From Atrina japonica (Eukaryota; Mollusca; Bivalvia; Pterioida; Pinnidae), in the NCBI GenBank assembly GCA_030159075.1, contig BROG01000154.1:176001-240000 (forward strand): DNA of 64,000 nt, in the 5' to 3' direction. Under the pieces are notes generated by a model, which was not told the DNA's origin, made no database searches, and saw only the letters and a list, made by a program, of their open reading frames with translations. The position numbers and the translations under genes were made by a program. Below, piece after piece: positions 36,631 to 50,539 of this stretch; within the stretch, counting starts at the first letter, position 1; every line of letters starts with the position of its first letter.

Positions 36631-39600
36631 GTTGCAAATGCACATTTTACGAATATTGATTTTTATTTGTTTACTGAAGGAATCTGAATTTTTGGCACAC
36701 ATGCACCAACACCTTTTATGATGGTATTTAGATTATGTAATGGATGTTTTAAAAATAAAAATTGATGCTTTTTGTTATATGAGAAGTTTTATTTTGTTCC
36801 ATCTGTTCAGATCTGTTTTCCCTGAAAGAATGTATTGTAATCTGTCCTTGTTTCTTACATATGTTAATATTTCTGGAACATCAGTAAGAAACAGCATACC
36901 ATGTTTCCCATTTGTATCTGGATCACATTTGGAATTCTGATTCAAACAGCAGTTATTAGCTGGTTCCACATATTTGTACAATCACCTGGGCAATCTTTGG
37001 CCTTCTCTTGTTGCATAACTTCTAGGATTCAAATATGCATCTTGTATTAACTTTGGAAGATTCTTACTCATCTACACCTAAAATACAATGGACTCTTCTA
37101 TAAATCAGTGTCATTGGTCAGTCCAAAAGTGTCTTTAGAGGTGAATGACTTATACGTCTTTCCAAAGAAAAGACGACTTATCCACTTCTGTTGCAATTTG
37201 ATATGTAGTATCACCAGAATAACAAAATTGTGAATTTCCATAGCCCCTGGGTCAGGTCTATATTTAGATAGGGCTGGGATTCAGGTGCCCGGGTCAGGGG
37301 TTTTGTAGATAGGATAATGTCTAAAATGACTGAGATGGCCCTTCTGCCTCATGTTAGATTAACACTAGTGAGGTTTGTTGTTTGCTTTGAGAAATAATTA
37401 TCCTATGATCATCTCTGCCAGGTATCATCACAGCTGAGATTTTCTGATAATATTTCTGATGTTTTTGAAGTTCCTGAAAGTGTTTTATAACATGCACATA
37501 TCTACAATTCTCTTGACATATCTAAAATGTGACAGTTTTTTGCAGTGATAAGAATCGCTTTGAAATAATACGGATGCATTCAACATAAGTGAATACATGA
37601 GAAATCCAACCAAGGATTTCCTGATTATTTATTCTAGGAAGATAATGCTAGCTCTTGGCATGCATTTGGCATACTTATTTTTGAGGGTATAACGGTTACT
37701 GATGCACCTTAATCACACACATTCCAGGTTTTATGTATCTCAAATAAAGAGTAAGGTGATTGTCCCAGCGATATGTATTTTTTACATCTGCACAGCTGAA
37801 TATGATCTGAACAACGGCAGGATCACCAGACAGTTGTGGCTACCATAAATGATAATTGTATAATTAGTTTGTAAGTTCTTGTCATAAGTCATAACCTATA
37901 GCATTGGTATTTGTTTTTTATCCTTCCCTCATTAGAAACTTGCATTAACTGCTCTTATTAGCAACACAAGACGTACATTAAATTACTTGAATCATTTCAT
38001 GGGGATTTATTTTACAGATATACAATACACTCCTAATGCTTTTTTTAAAAATATGAAATAAGTCATTCTTGGCGAGGAGAGGATTGGTTTTGGTGAGTCA
38101 AACGTGCTTTATTATAGTATGCGTGTGTTTAATTCTACCTAAGATTTTCAGTGAAAACGTGTTTTGTAAAAAATATTATGGATGTCAGGGTAAAGGCAGG
38201 TACCAGCACTTCATTTGACCAAGGAGTAAAGTAATTTATCTTACCGATGGTTTAGTTCTGCTATTTTTATCTTACAATAAGGTTTCCTTGGTTCTGCACA
38301 GGTGCTTCTTTACATTGGAGGTAGAAGAAAATGCATCTGTCTTTTCTGCATTTTACATATGTAAACAAATCTGTCAGAGATACACACTTGTACTGTAAAC
38401 AACCTGTTCCAACATATTTGTCAATTGCAGTTTGTCTTGGCGTTTTTGTTCTGAAATGATTGGCATAAATCTTGTATATATGCGTTTGTCATGGTTCTGT
38501 GTACATTTGGAATGCACTAGAATGATCACAAATGTGAACCTCTGTTTTCAAGCATCGGTTAACATTGTTGAGTTTTCTTGTAAATACGCTACATTGTACA
38601 GTTACGGATTCCTTGTAAACTGTGTGCCATAGAAAGTCTGCGGGAAGTATTACTGTTGTTTTTATTGCTGTAGTACATTGTATCATACGGATTTTACCTG
38701 GCATTAGCATATCGAAGCATGATTACATAATAGCTTCATGTATTGCTGTAACGCCATATCTTGCCAGTCACATCATGTTCATAGGTGATATTCACTCTAA
38801 CCTTATTTCCGAAGAAAAATAAATCACATGTATATGATATAAACGACAGACATGCGCAGATATAACAAACTTCTTGGAATAAACAATAGCCTTGCTGGCC
38901 TACCGCATTCAAAAGTGATTTTTGTCATTTTTGTCCATGAATTTTAAAATTTACTAGTTAGATATCCATTTGTCCAGAAGGTACAACTTCGTAGATGTTG
39001 GTTGAATACAGAAAAAACAAGTTCATATGATAATTGAATAATTATGCAATTTACTTTGTTGAACACATTTTAAGACTGACATAAAACTTCCTAGTCACAG
39101 ATATAGTAAAATACTAGTACTGTTATAAAAATATAATTTTCTTATTGGAGAGAAACGATTTCATATCTCAAATTTTTATGAAAATCTACCATTGGACAGT
39201 ACCTTACTTCCGAGAACAGAGTACCCATACCCAAACTCAGAAACAGCTCTTCGACTTGGTCTCCACAATTTATAAGTCAAGGACCGTTACCTGCTGTGAG
39301 GAGTGTGCCCCATAGCTTTTTTCAACATTGAAACAGTGTCGGCCATTTGTATGTACACATCAGATCTCGGCAATATATCCCATATCTGTGCTCTCGGAGT
39401 AATTTACATGTAATACTTCATACAACATTGTGTGTGCTTACTTACCGAACGCTAATTACTTTATAATAGCTGGTCATGCAATTGGAAAATAAAGATTTGC
39501 TAACATTCAGATTATCAAAGTTTTATACAAAAATGTGTGGTTTGAAATGTACATAGGTATAATGGTTTATAAAGAATGTTTCCAAAACAACTGATAGAAT

Positions 39601-42600
39601 GTTTTATTTTCCTGCGATCTAGAACAAGATGCCCATGGGGCCCTAACGGTCCCATGGGTGAATGTTTGATAACAGTAAAGATACGCTGATCATTGAATGA
39701 GAAGAATATTTGTAAAGATTTACAAAGTTTTACTCCGTTTTGATACCCATGTGGGTTTATGCCCCTTCTTGTTTTCAAACTTCATCCTGCTTCACATGGG
39801 AATACTTCCTGCCTACTTTGGTTGAAGTTATCAATGGTCTCGAAAACGTGTAGAAAATTATCCTTAGATCATTCCTAACAATTTTCTCATATATCTTTGT
39901 ATATTAAAAGGTCAATTTGTTTGTAAAACTGAACCGTTTCATTTTAGAACGCCTCTAGTGGCTCGTTTATAAAGAGATATTAATTTTCATTCGCAGACTT
40001 TATAGATATTGACTTGACAATCGTGCGTTCAAATCATGCTGAGGCATTTGTATGAAATTTTGGCCTTTTTGTTGCCCTTATGGATTCTAGCCCCTTTTCA
40101 TTCGCAAACGTTATGCGACTTTACTTGGGGATTACTGCCAGTCAATTTTGATTAAAAATAGAAAAGTGGTTCTTGAGAAGAAGTAGAAAATGTGTAAAAA
40201 TTAATGACAGACAAAGAACTATAGCAATAGGTCACCATGAGTCTTTAAATATATTTGTTTTAATTTTAAAGATAAAACTTGTGTATTGCATAAGCCCCTG
40301 TTACGCTATCGTATGATATTTGGTCGACGCACGATATTTGATATTTATTTTAATTAGAACAAAGCGAAACATTAACTACATAGGAAATTTCTATGTGAGC
40401 ATGCATATGAAAGGGTTACAATTAAAAAAAAATACATGTTTACCAAATTCTTCAGATCCCATAGATAGGATTGCTGAAGTTGCAGATATTTTCCATGCAA
40501 ACATATTTTTATTAAAAATGATACAACAGTATTGAAATTCTCAATCCGTCTCTCACCCAGGGGAGAATTGTACTGGATACAAAGAGTAACACTGCTTATA
40601 CAATAGTTACAAAAGATGGCATAAGCACACTTGTCAATCCAATCTATGAAAGGTTTTGACTTAGCATATTATTAATTGTTTTACTAATTTTATTGTTGAC
40701 GTTTTTCATAAATCCTATATTAAAACCGATAATACATGGATACAAGAAATTTGAACATCTAGAGATGATATATACCTCTCAATACTTTCGTTATTTTCAG
40801 TTTTATCTTTTTGAAAATTATGCCTATATTTATTTGACATTTTTTAATGACGATGACAGTTTGACGTATTCTTTTATCCTAAAAGAACTGTAGTAGATAG
40901 AAAAATGTATCTGGCTAAATTGATTTGTAGAAAAAATACATTGTATTTTAGATAAGCTCACAAAACCAAACAACATTATAAAAGTATATGGACATTTCAG
41001 CAATGTCAAATCATCGTTTTTTTGTATTTAAAATGTATTTTTGATGCTAATCAATAACAAATAATCAAAAAGTCTTTAGAATTATTTCAGTAATTATAAC
41101 GATTATAATAATTGAACACGTCTGATTTAACGTGCTTCAGTTGTTGAACGTCTATTCTTCATTAAATGTGATTTATATTTTCTGTTAGACAAATTTTTAT
41201 TTGATTGCCAAGACTCTGTTTCATGCGCGTATTTATTTTTAACGGATTAATTTAGCATTTAGCTCTAAAGTGACACAAGTTCATTTTATTGTTATTTGAA
41301 GATTTATGACCTAATTAATATTGACTATGCTCACAAACAAATATCAAATTCAATCAGTATTGTGTGGTTTAACATTTAGCGGTAACATGATACAGAAACC
41401 AAAGGTTACAAGTACAAAAAGGAACATTATTTATAAAGTCTATTTTGTGGTCTGCAGTTAGAGGTTTGTATTGGTCGGTATTATATGATAAAGTGCTATG
41501 ATAAACTTCAGGAATGATGTATTTCGCTATTGGATATCTCTAAACAGGTATCTTATAATTACATAAAATAGAATTAATGAAAATATTGGTTTTTGTTGGA
41601 TTACAGTTACTGTTGATTACAAACAAGATTATAACTTAATGACTGGAATCGAAGTAAAAATTATACACCCTTCGTATTTCACCTAACAATTATTGTTAAT
41701 AATATATATCAGATATTACTGGCAATTGAAATTCTTCAGGAGAAGGGATGTTTTAATATTTTTATCTAATTTGGAGATGTATACGCTGAAAGTACCGACA
41801 GATGATTAACACAGAAATAAAAAGATGTAGTAAATTGATTATATAGAGAATGAAAAAAAGGTTTAAGAGTACCCATAGTTATCGTCCTTGTCTGTCGTCT
41901 TTTCCCGCCATTTGTTGTTAATTATTTTAAACTTTCGACTTCTCAAGAGCCAAAAAAGAACAAAGAACAATCGTCCTGTGGAGCTGTATACTTTTTAACG
42001 AAAAGGACTGGCGTATGAGTAGGGGTGCAACAAGGAGATTTCTTTCAAAATGATTTATATGATTGTAGATAACATTGATATATATGCCCATATATGTGAT
42101 AGTAGGGGCGATTCAACTTTACGTATTATCTCATTCGTCACACTTGGTATCGAAAAATGGACCAAAACTTGGTACTTTAAAATTGTTTTTTCGAACTGAC
42201 TAAATGATTGCTATATATATTCTCACAGCAATTCATTTAAATAAACGTTACGGTTCTTTATGTAATTTCGATTTATCATCTCAGCTTTGTTCACAGGTTA
42301 GGCTCCACACAGTATGGGCGAATGTGTCAAAGTAAAAACTCATTTGAAAACACAGTCCTATATATGGGAAAGTTTCACACCACCTACGCTATAGACAATT
42401 GAACATGGGATACAGTTTTGGCATTTCCTCATAATCAAGCAAGGATATGATATTTGATAAATTTGGGAATCTTTAATTTCCATGGATTTAATTTTACTTA
42501 AAACTAGCAAATGAAATTGCCACATTTTTGATGATGCATTTTGTAAGACAATTTGAAACAGGAAATAATTTCATTTTGTAATCATAAAGACAGAAAAGGT

Positions 42601-44114
42601 AAGTGACCGATTTATAAGACAAAAGGAAGTGTACTTTTATACAACAAAATGATATTTTTATAATAGCAGTTTATGTTTGCCTTAGTGAATCTGACAAACT
42701 TCCCAAGTGTCAATATCCGGTGACGTAAGCATGCGCACTGTGTCAAAACTGACAGTCTAGCTATGGAGGTTGATTGTTGACTTCTTAAAATGATCATCAA
42801 GACATAAAAAACTAAACAGCAGCAGATAGTAAGACGTAAAATAAAAGAAGTACGTGTCTCTCTATTACATTATACCTATTATGTAGAGCACCTTCTGTGG
42901 GCGGTACATTTATTTTTGCAAATCTAAACTAATTTTTCAGTCGCGAAAATACGATTACCTCTTATTACAGTTGATCGATGTCAAGGCCTTCGACACATGG
43001 ATCGCACTGAAAATTCTCCATGTTAATGTTTGGGATTTAATATCCCACATCTAATTCAAACGCGATAAAAATGCATTATGTTTCATGTAGAAAAATGTGC
43101 TGAATTGTGGCGGAATTGAAGTGTAAGTACACTGATTAATTAGGCATTGATGATTGTGATGAATATACGAATGTGATGGGCATATCTTCATTCCATTCAG
43201 GTGTCAATTATGATTTCTGGAGAATTTTCTAGTAATGAACTGCGGGAAACGTTGACAACGAGTATGCTATTAGCAAATGAACTCGTCGTTATGTTTTTAC
43301 CACAATTTCAGAAGAAACCAAAGATCGACACCTTACATGTACTGCATCTCCATGCAGATACGTACCATACTGGCATACATATGTTAAATGTGTGATGAGT
43401 AGAATTTTACAAGCAGATATAAACAAAAACTAATAAAACGTTTGCATATTCTCGATAATACCACTATCAGATAAAACACACGACGTCAAAATGATTAGAA
43501 AAGATACATTTCGAATTTTTTTTATATCTTATTTTTCTTTGTCATGAGATGGGTAAAATTCCATCACTTTAATGGCTGGTGCATTTAATGTACAACCGAT
43601 TTTTGGTATTCAGTATATGGAGTCTAGCCTCACAGATAAATAATACCAAGACATTTCTGTAAATCGCATAATGGTTTCACCTTCATCTTCAAACTCATTC
43701 AGCAGCTATATATTATTGTATTTGTCTGATCTTCAGTCTCTTGTTACCCCAGGAGATTTTGAACTTGCAAGATTTATCCTCATTTTTGTCTGGTAAGTAG
43801 ATTACAAACAAATGTATTTGGAAGTGACGATCTTACGGTGGACAGTTATGGTTCACTTTCCAGCTGTTACCACAACGATTTGTAATGTCAGGAACCATTT
43901 CCTCCCACCTTTTAGACAGATATGGGTCATGTGACTGTTCCTGCCTCGTCTGCAATATGCAATAAGCAGTATAAAAAAGGAAATAATCATCAACACAACA
44001 CATATATCTATGAAATAAATTTTATGCAAAGGTCATAAAATAAATAGGTAAATAAAGGTCTCTTAGACCATCACATGTATAAAAGTAAACAGATATGTCA
44101 GGAGGCTTATGATT

Positions 44115-44118
<4 letters not shown>
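36630..44118. other. Long gene-poor AT-rich stretch
   Basis: No gene can be supported. 37075-37190 repeats the segment at 170-250. 39632-39658 is a GC-rich hairpin in a dispersed repeat. An open stretch at 36775-36981 (minus) has a varied composition (ILTYVRNKDRLQYILSGKT). Another at about 43201-43395 (plus) follows an acceptor-like TTCCATTCAG. Neither has a recognisable domain or partner exon. Confidence 0.35.
39600..40210. repeat. Dispersed repeat with CCCATGGGGCCC hairpin
   Basis: GCCCATGGGGCCCTAACGGT then CCCATGGG folds into a hairpin at 39632-39658. It is followed by CCTGCTTCACATGGGAATAC and TTCATTCGCAAACGTTATG. I recall molluscan dispersed repeats with the same ATGGGCC hairpin, but no second copy is in the window. 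Confidence 0.4.

Positions 44119-44119
<1 letters not shown>

Positions 44120-44198
<79 letters not shown>
44120..44198. repeat. (GA)n microsatellite
   Basis: About 39 pure GA units. The ERERER and SLSLSL frames are artefacts. Confidence 0.95.
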
Positions 44199-44201
<3 letters not shown>

Positions 44202-46305
44202 CAAAGCAGACGACAGTCATGAAATTGTACATAAGTAGATTCTTAATTATTTCAACCTATGTTTCGGTTCAGACGTTTGGAATTATTAAATGATTAAATT
44301 ACATAAAGTCATTTTCTATGTTAGCCGCCGGGATATTATCAATTTCAATGAAATATTCATTGGACAGACACATCCGTTGCAAATAATGCTGAATACATTT
44401 GAAATATCAATCAAAATTGCAATAATCTCAAAATTACACAATAATGTACATCGTAAGGTGCAATCTATTTGAATTTGTGATATGGAAGAAATTTTGCGGG
44501 AAATTTTCACACAGATATATATGACAGCAATATTTGGTTTAAGGGAGTGTTTGGTATAACAACTCGTCAGAATATAGATGTATTATGTCCTGATCAAGTC
44601 CCATATAATTTCTTATAAAACTCATCAGAAGAGACACGGAGAGTGATAATTGTTTTATAAATATAGCACCAGCAAATCAGCCATAACCATCTAAAACGTC
44701 ATTAAGACGACATATGCCACAATTAGTTACTTTTTTCTAAAAAAATCTTTATTGATCAAAGTTTTGATTGAATACTTGCTTTGAAAACCACTTTAGCTAG
44801 TCATTTAACCAAATTATACGGCGCATTATTATTGAACAATTTAATAATTTTTTTTAAATGATAATACATCTTGGATATCATTCTCTCATTTTATATTATC
44901 ATTTACAAATACAGCTAAATTGTCAGTTAATATGATATGTGTATTGTTAAGATAATAATCTGACTTATAATTATGATTTATTTACAAATATACTTCCTCG
45001 GCGGATGACTTTGATCTTTCCAAATTTTATATATTACTCTCCGCATAAAGACTGTTTTCATGTTAGAGACTCAAACGAAGGAGTTTGTTACTTTTTAAAA
45101 TATTAATGTAAAAGATATAAATTATTAGAAAGCTCCAGTTAAAAAACAACCAAAATGATTAGAGGACAATGCAAACCTAGACAAAATGCCGAAACACCAT
45201 CAAAAAAAATGATGGAGATAAACTTAGGCTCAGCGTCGGGAAATAAAACAAAAACATACACCTTTGTATTAGTATTGTATCAGCAACAAAAAGTGAAATA
45301 AAATTTGAAAAACATATAAACTTATATGGGTGTGTGGAGTGGATAAGGAAATCTCCACCCGGGTGGTAAGAATCTTGTTGCTCAATCCGAGGGTTCCTGA
45401 GGACTGGAGTTTAGGATTCTTAAAATGAGGGTTGTTATTCCCCTTTCACTCGACTATTATTTTTCTCCCAGGATTCAAACACATGTTTATGCACATAAAT
45501 AAAACTTGATGCAATTTTAATGCAATGTATTCTCATCACAGAAATCCTACGTTATAAAATGACATTGTAACGTCATAGCGCGTGTAGCCTGCCAACACCC
45601 TAGGGCATGGACGACGGAGAACTTCTGCCTGAAAAATGGCAGATACGCCTGTCCAAGGTCGGAAAATCAGTATATGTTGTGAAATTAGTGTATTACTCTG
45701 GTTGTGCTTTCTTAAACTTTGATCTGACGAAAAAGTTCATTGTCTGTACAATTGTTATTTTTTATTCGCAGACGTTTCTTACCACATAAAACTTTGATTT
45801 TTCACTAACAATGTTATCTGGAGCCTCTTGAATTACTTTTGATTTTGGTCTGTGCTATGGATAACAGTATTAAGAATCTTCAACGTGAAAGATATCCTGT
45901 TTTCATTTGTCACATCCAAAACAGATTCATGACCTTCATTTCCGAGAGAATGTGCAGTCACTGTCAATCTAATTGTAAGTACAGTTACGTTAATTGCACA
46001 AATGATATCGTCGTCAGAGCTGAGTGACAGACAATAGAAATAAATTATTCATGATTTTTAAAAAAAATATTCCTATCCATCAAGAGTATTGCAAAATACC
46101 GCCAAATTAAAAAGATATATAATATTTTTTTGCATTAACATTTCGGTGCTGTTGCAGTCAACAATTTGTATTTTCCATTTAAATATCTTGCTATATAAAA
46201 AATATATATCTTTTATGAACGAAGACCGAGAAAACTAAATCTCTAGTAGTATAATGCATGCGTGATGATGATCATCAAAAAGCTTATCAACTGATGTTGA
46301 GACCG
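44199..46305. other. No gene supported
   Basis: The ATG-led frame at 45607-45789 (MDDGELLPEKWQIRL...) sits in locally GC-richer DNA, which could suggest a first exon. There is no good donor (only AAG/GTCGGA) and no domain. A GTAAGT at 45975-45980 also lacks a convincing exon before it. Confidence 0.3.
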
Positions 46306-46309
46306 TTTT

Positions 46310-46465
46310 TATATCTACCTTTTCACAAAGCTTAAACCTTTCACCAATATGGAGCGATTTCCATGGGTCATTTGAGACTGGTGTGGCATGCAAACAGGGG
46401 ACGCTGACTCCTTTCGGACACCTGGTCCCACTCATTTGGGATTCGCAATTGTTCTTCATGTTAAG
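46310..46465 (+). repeat. Dispersed repeat, diverged subfamily of the Penelope-like 3'UTR block
   Basis: It contains ACGCTGACTCCTTTCGGACA, then CCTGGTCCCACTCATTTGGG and ATTCGCAATTGTTCTTCAT. Copies are at 49545-49720 (inverted) and 54440-54575. The core resembles the GGATGCTTACTCCTCC..GGCACCTGATCCCACC core of the 3'UTR blocks, so it may be a related subfamily. Confidence 0.5.
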
Positions 46466-46554
46466 TCCATGTGTATATCCAGTTTGTCGTTTTCTAACAT
46501 ACTTGGATTATCCTTTGGTACAGACATTTTCATTTTTACTTGATAACTGAAATA

Positions 46555-46780
46555 ACACCATGTTATTTTAAATATCATATCAATGAGCTTTCGAGTGTGG
46601 AAACCGAGGTCTCATATCCCGTAATAGTTGTTGGCATGTTCAAGAACCCTCACTGCTCAATGGTCTTAAGTGCCGAAAAAAGGCCAAAATTTGAAGCCAT
46701 TTATCGCCATTTGGTGACGTCTCCACACGAGTGAAAATTCTTGAATAGGACGTTAAACAACAACACAATACGAACTATCG
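46555..46780 (+). mobile_element. SINE-B 3' part
   Basis: CAAGAACCCTCACTGCTCAATGG, CCAAAATTTGAAGCC, GGTGACGTCTCCACACGAGTG, ATAGGACGTTAAACAACAAC. It shares its ending with 23703-24003 and 51005-51150. The tRNA-like head is not evident. Confidence 0.6.
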
Positions 46781-46834
46781 AATGAACAGCTCCACATTCC
46801 ATTCTATACAGCTAAGGGCTATGATGTGATTTGA

Positions 46835-47545
46835 ACCGAGGAGTTAGCTGGATATTCGTTGGCTGACTGGCTGTCCATTACGTTGGCCGAGGAGTTAGCT
46901 GGATATGCATTGTCTGACTGGCTGTTTATAATGTTGACCGAAGAGTTAGCTGGATATCCGTTGGCTGACTGGCTGTTCATTACATTGACCGAGGATTTAG
47001 CTGGATATTCGTTGGCTGAGTGGCTGTTCATTATGTTGACCGAAGAGTTAGCTGGATATTCGTTGGCTGACTGGCTGTTCATTACATTGACCGAGGAGTT
47101 AGCTGGATATTCGTTGGCTGAGTGGCTGTTCATTACGTTGACGGAGGAGTTAGCTTGATATTCGTTGTCTGACTGGCTGTTCATTACGTTGACCGAGGAG
47201 TTAGCTGGATATTCGTTGGCTGAGTGGCTGTTCATTACGTTGACGGAGAAGTTAGCTTGATATTCGTTGTCTCACTGGCTGTTCATTACATTGACCGAGG
47301 AGTTAGCTGGATATTCGTTGGCTGAGTTGCTGTTCATTACGTTGACGGAGGAGTTAGCTTGATATTCGTTGTCTGATTGGCTGTTCATTACGTTGACCGA
47401 GGAGTTAGCTGGATATTCGTTGGCTGAGTGGCTGTTCATTACGTTGACGGGGAACTTAGCTTGATATTCGTTGTCTGACTGGCTGTTCATTACGTTGACG
47501 GAGGAGTTAGCTGGATATTCGTTGGCTGACTGCCTGTCCATTATG
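46835..47545. repeat. Minisatellite, unit 51 bp, about 14 copies
   Basis: The unit combines GACCGAGGAGTTAGCTGGAT, ATTCGTTGGCTGACTGGCTG and TTCATTACGTT. As 51 is 3 x 17, both strands stay open: minus reads a 17-residue repeat with NEYPANSSVNVMNSQSA, plus reads EELAGYSLADWLF-type. On the minus strand the frame (47541 to 46819) is cut by one stop, caused by a single base change (TCTCACTGG instead of TCTGACTGG, about 47271). Coding is possible but unsupported: no non-repetitive domain, signal peptide or splice context. Confidence 0.88.
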
Positions 47546-47639
47546 TTCTGTTTGTCTATATGATTTGAATGTTATTTTACGCTACACAAAACATTTGTTC
47601 ACTTATATTGCAGCGGCCATATTTAATGTTACAATGTTC

Positions 47640-47800
47640 CCGAGAAGAGACCAGTGGCCTTGTTCAAGTACATCGGAAAACTTTCTCACTTAATCAACTT
47701 AGGATCCAGCAGGGTTCGAATCTGCACTGACCAGAAGTGAAACTTCATTGCTCAATGCATGATGCTCTAACCATTCGACCACAGGGCCCTGATCAATCTT
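47640..47800 (-). mobile_element. SINE-A 5' half, inverted, well preserved promoter boxes
   Basis: On the minus strand: AGGGCCCTGTGGTCGAATGG, TTAGAGCATCATGC (A box), GCAGATTCGAACCCTGC (B box), AAGTGAGAAAGTTTTCCGATG. It is the clearest tRNA-like head of family A in the window. Confidence 0.65.
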
Positions 47801-49544
47801 TTACAAGTTTGATTAGAAATGTGTCTTTTTAGATCAATATATACTTAAGAGCAAAAAGTTGTGTAATACTGATGCAGGGTGGTAAGGGATTTTGTCCTTT
47901 GAAACTTAGTTCATGTAATGCATGTATAACCATTTTAGGAATTAAAAGAAATGCCTTTAAAACACATATAAACAATAAATAGAAATGCAATGTTTGAGGT
48001 AATGTCCGATATAACTATTACACGTAGTCATTGTGTTGATTATGCTCAGCAGTCACCCGTGGGACACTGGACACAAAATGGAAACGTGCTTGCGTTGTTC
48101 TGATAATTCTAATGAGAAACACTGTCGACCATCGTGATACATTTATTTGGTTTATTACTTAGACCGAGTGTCTGGTTTCTTATATGCATGTTATGTTTAT
48201 CCTCTGTCATAATCCTCGACATTCGCGTTTTATTTCTACAAGAATCAAGATTATAACACTATTGGCGATCCTGACACAATACATGGGTTTGTACTTATTA
48301 TACCCAAAGAAAATTTAATACAAAGGAACGACATAAATCTCGTGTGTCAGTTGTCAATGTTACACGTACTGAGGATATATCTACAGAATAAGATACCTCC
48401 ATAATTACATTGCATAAAAGATAACAACTAGCTTTGTCTATCTGAGCTGTAATGCTTCCGATCTGCAGTGATAATGGCGTCAGAGAACAAAGCTCATCAC
48501 TGAGTCTTCCTGTGTATGAATTGAAAACACGTTTAAGAATACATATCTATCGTCAAACATATTAATAAATAGTGAAGTGTTAATACATTTTCAATTACTA
48601 TAGTTGACAGAGACTCAAGAGGGTGGCATGTTCTATTAAAATTATATTTGTCCATAAAATGATTCACAGACAAACTGTATTCATATTGAATAGACACCAG
48701 GATAATGCATGAAATATACTTTATTACAAAAAGACATGAATTAGTAGACATCTTAATTTTCCCATCCCATGTCAGTTCAATGCAAGGCTAACAATTGCCA
48801 GATCCTGTTGACATTATAACATTGTCTTTGACAAACTGGAAATGATAAAATACTTTTAAATATCTATTGCTATCTCTTCTAGAACACATGATCCCATCGC
48901 TAGCTTCTCCATATTCATACAATACTAAATTTTTGACTACCTAACTTCAAAGGTTATGCAACTATAATTGATGACTCGCCCATCTTATCCCAGCATTCTG
49001 GTCGACACGTAGATTACTTCTGATTGGTGTTTCATACTCTGTTTCCGAGTAATTGATTTTATGGCTAAATGTTGCCTATCCATGTCTAATGAAGCTGTAT
49101 TAAGTTTTTGTTTCAATGAACGTGCGAATTTGAGTTCTCTGAATTATTTTTCATTTCATGGTTACTGTATTGACATATTTAATCATTTAATTGTAAACCC
49201 ATGCGGTATAAAACAAAATGCATTTAACCTAATATTGGGCTCTGTTTAAAACCATCCATTTCAATTGTATTTTAGTTGTACCATTAGAATATATGATTAT
49301 CATGCATAACAAAACACAACATACTTTGTGACGTCAATCGGACCTTAAATCTTTGTATCAACACGTTTTGTTTAATTCCTCGATATGTAGGAATAACCTT
49401 TGGGAAATATTTGCCAAGGTGATGTGATATTTAAGATCTGTTAATAGTAGTTTCAATTGAGATACATCTTGCTAAAGTAAAAGTGAAGAAGTACCAATTC
49501 GAAACTCAAGTCCATTAGAACACGACAAATTAGATGTGTAAATG
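47801..49544. other. No gene or repeat recognised
   Basis: AT-rich DNA without convincing exons. Confidence 0.4.
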
Positions 49545-49720
49545 GTCTCAACATGAAAAACAATTGCAAATCCCAAACGGGATAGTGCCAGGTGTCTGAA
49601 AGGAGTCAGTGTCCCTTGCTGGCATGCCACACTCGTCGAAAATGTTCCACGAAAAGGTCAAGCTCGGTGAAAAGGTCAAGTTCAGTGAAAAGCACGGTTG
49701 GCGAAAGGGAGTCACTGTCT
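49545..49720 (-). repeat. Dispersed repeat copy (inverted relative to 46310-46465)
   Basis: ATGAAAAACAATTGCAAATC, CCAGGTGTCTGAAAGGAGTC, CTGGCATGCCACACTCGTCG, followed by GGTCAAGCTCGGTGAAAA, which is then repeated with small changes. An ATG-led frame over it is repeat-derived. Confidence 0.5.
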
Positions 49721-49929
49721 GTGGTCGTGCTCCAGAATACTATCTAATATTCCTAATAGGGGAACGTCATATTTTTAAACAAGATCCCCGTATCGACCAT
49801 ACAACTTCATAAACGACGATTTTAAGCGTTCAACAACGTAACCTTATATAAGAAGTTTATATGCGAGTCGTTTCGCTCACAGAATAAAAAATCACGTCAT
49901 GGATATACCTGTAATATTGAACCGAGATG

Positions 49930-50325
49930 CTAACTGTTAATTAGCTTTGGAGAGCAAAGTCTGTACAAATTCGGCTTCATATGAATACAAAAAGATGTCA
50001 GCCAAGAGAGGGTACAATTGGTACCCATTGGAATGCCGACAATTTGTTGGAAAATTTTCCCTGCAAAAGCCACGAATATGTTGTCTACTAGAATACCAGC
50101 ATCTTGATGATATCGTCTTCAGTGTAATTATTATTGGAATCAGAGTGTTTCGCCACAAAATGAGGTTCTAGCACTAAATATTTATATCTGCGATTTCCAT
50201 TTTTGTATACAAAGGAGTTTTGTATAATAGATGTAAATCTGTTTTTGAATTTTTGATGATGAATTGTTGTGTAACGGGTCGAAAAATCAAAAGAATTGTG
50301 TGAGGTACTAAAATTTAAGTATCTA
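49930..50325 (-). pseudogene. Reverse transcriptase fragment of a Penelope-like element
   Basis: The minus strand encodes LYPLLADIFLYSYEAEFVQ followed by TLLSKAN. In another frame, just upstream, lies the remnant of QTVGIPMGTN (GGAATGCCGACAATTTGTTG on the plus strand). This is the RT region before the catalytic YIDD box, and it aligns with 59895-60195. It is frameshifted and lacks the catalytic box, the N-terminus and the C-terminus, so it is a relic. Confidence 0.7.
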
Positions 50326-50539
50326 TTCTAACGTTTTATACATTTTATATGTATATACAATGGTGTGCAATGATATACAAAAAACAGTTGAAGCATCAAG
50401 GCAGTGTATTAATTTCATAAACAATTATTTGAGCTCTAATATTTAGAGTACTTTGTTTTTTTATGCCGTTGCTTTGTACATGAGTTTCAATTACTCTTTC
50501 GGTGGAGTATATCAAGAAGGTTAAATTTCAATGTAGTTC

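Noticed and set aside
36775..36981. Minus-strand frame with varied composition (ILTYVRNKDRLQYILSG)
   Set aside because: It overlaps an equally long plus-strand frame and has no recognisable domain or splice context.
44022..44293. Frames with Ser-Leu or Arg-Glu runs
   Set aside because: Translations of a GA microsatellite; the same applies at 36257-36572 and 57562-57905.
45607..46027. First exon(s) of a new gene
   Set aside because: ATG-led frames with locally higher GC, but no good donor before the frame ends, no domain and no following exon.
49609..49812. Plus-strand 67-codon Lys-rich frame
   Set aside because: Derived from the dispersed repeat at 49545-49720 and its short internal duplication (GGTGAAAAGGTCAAG).
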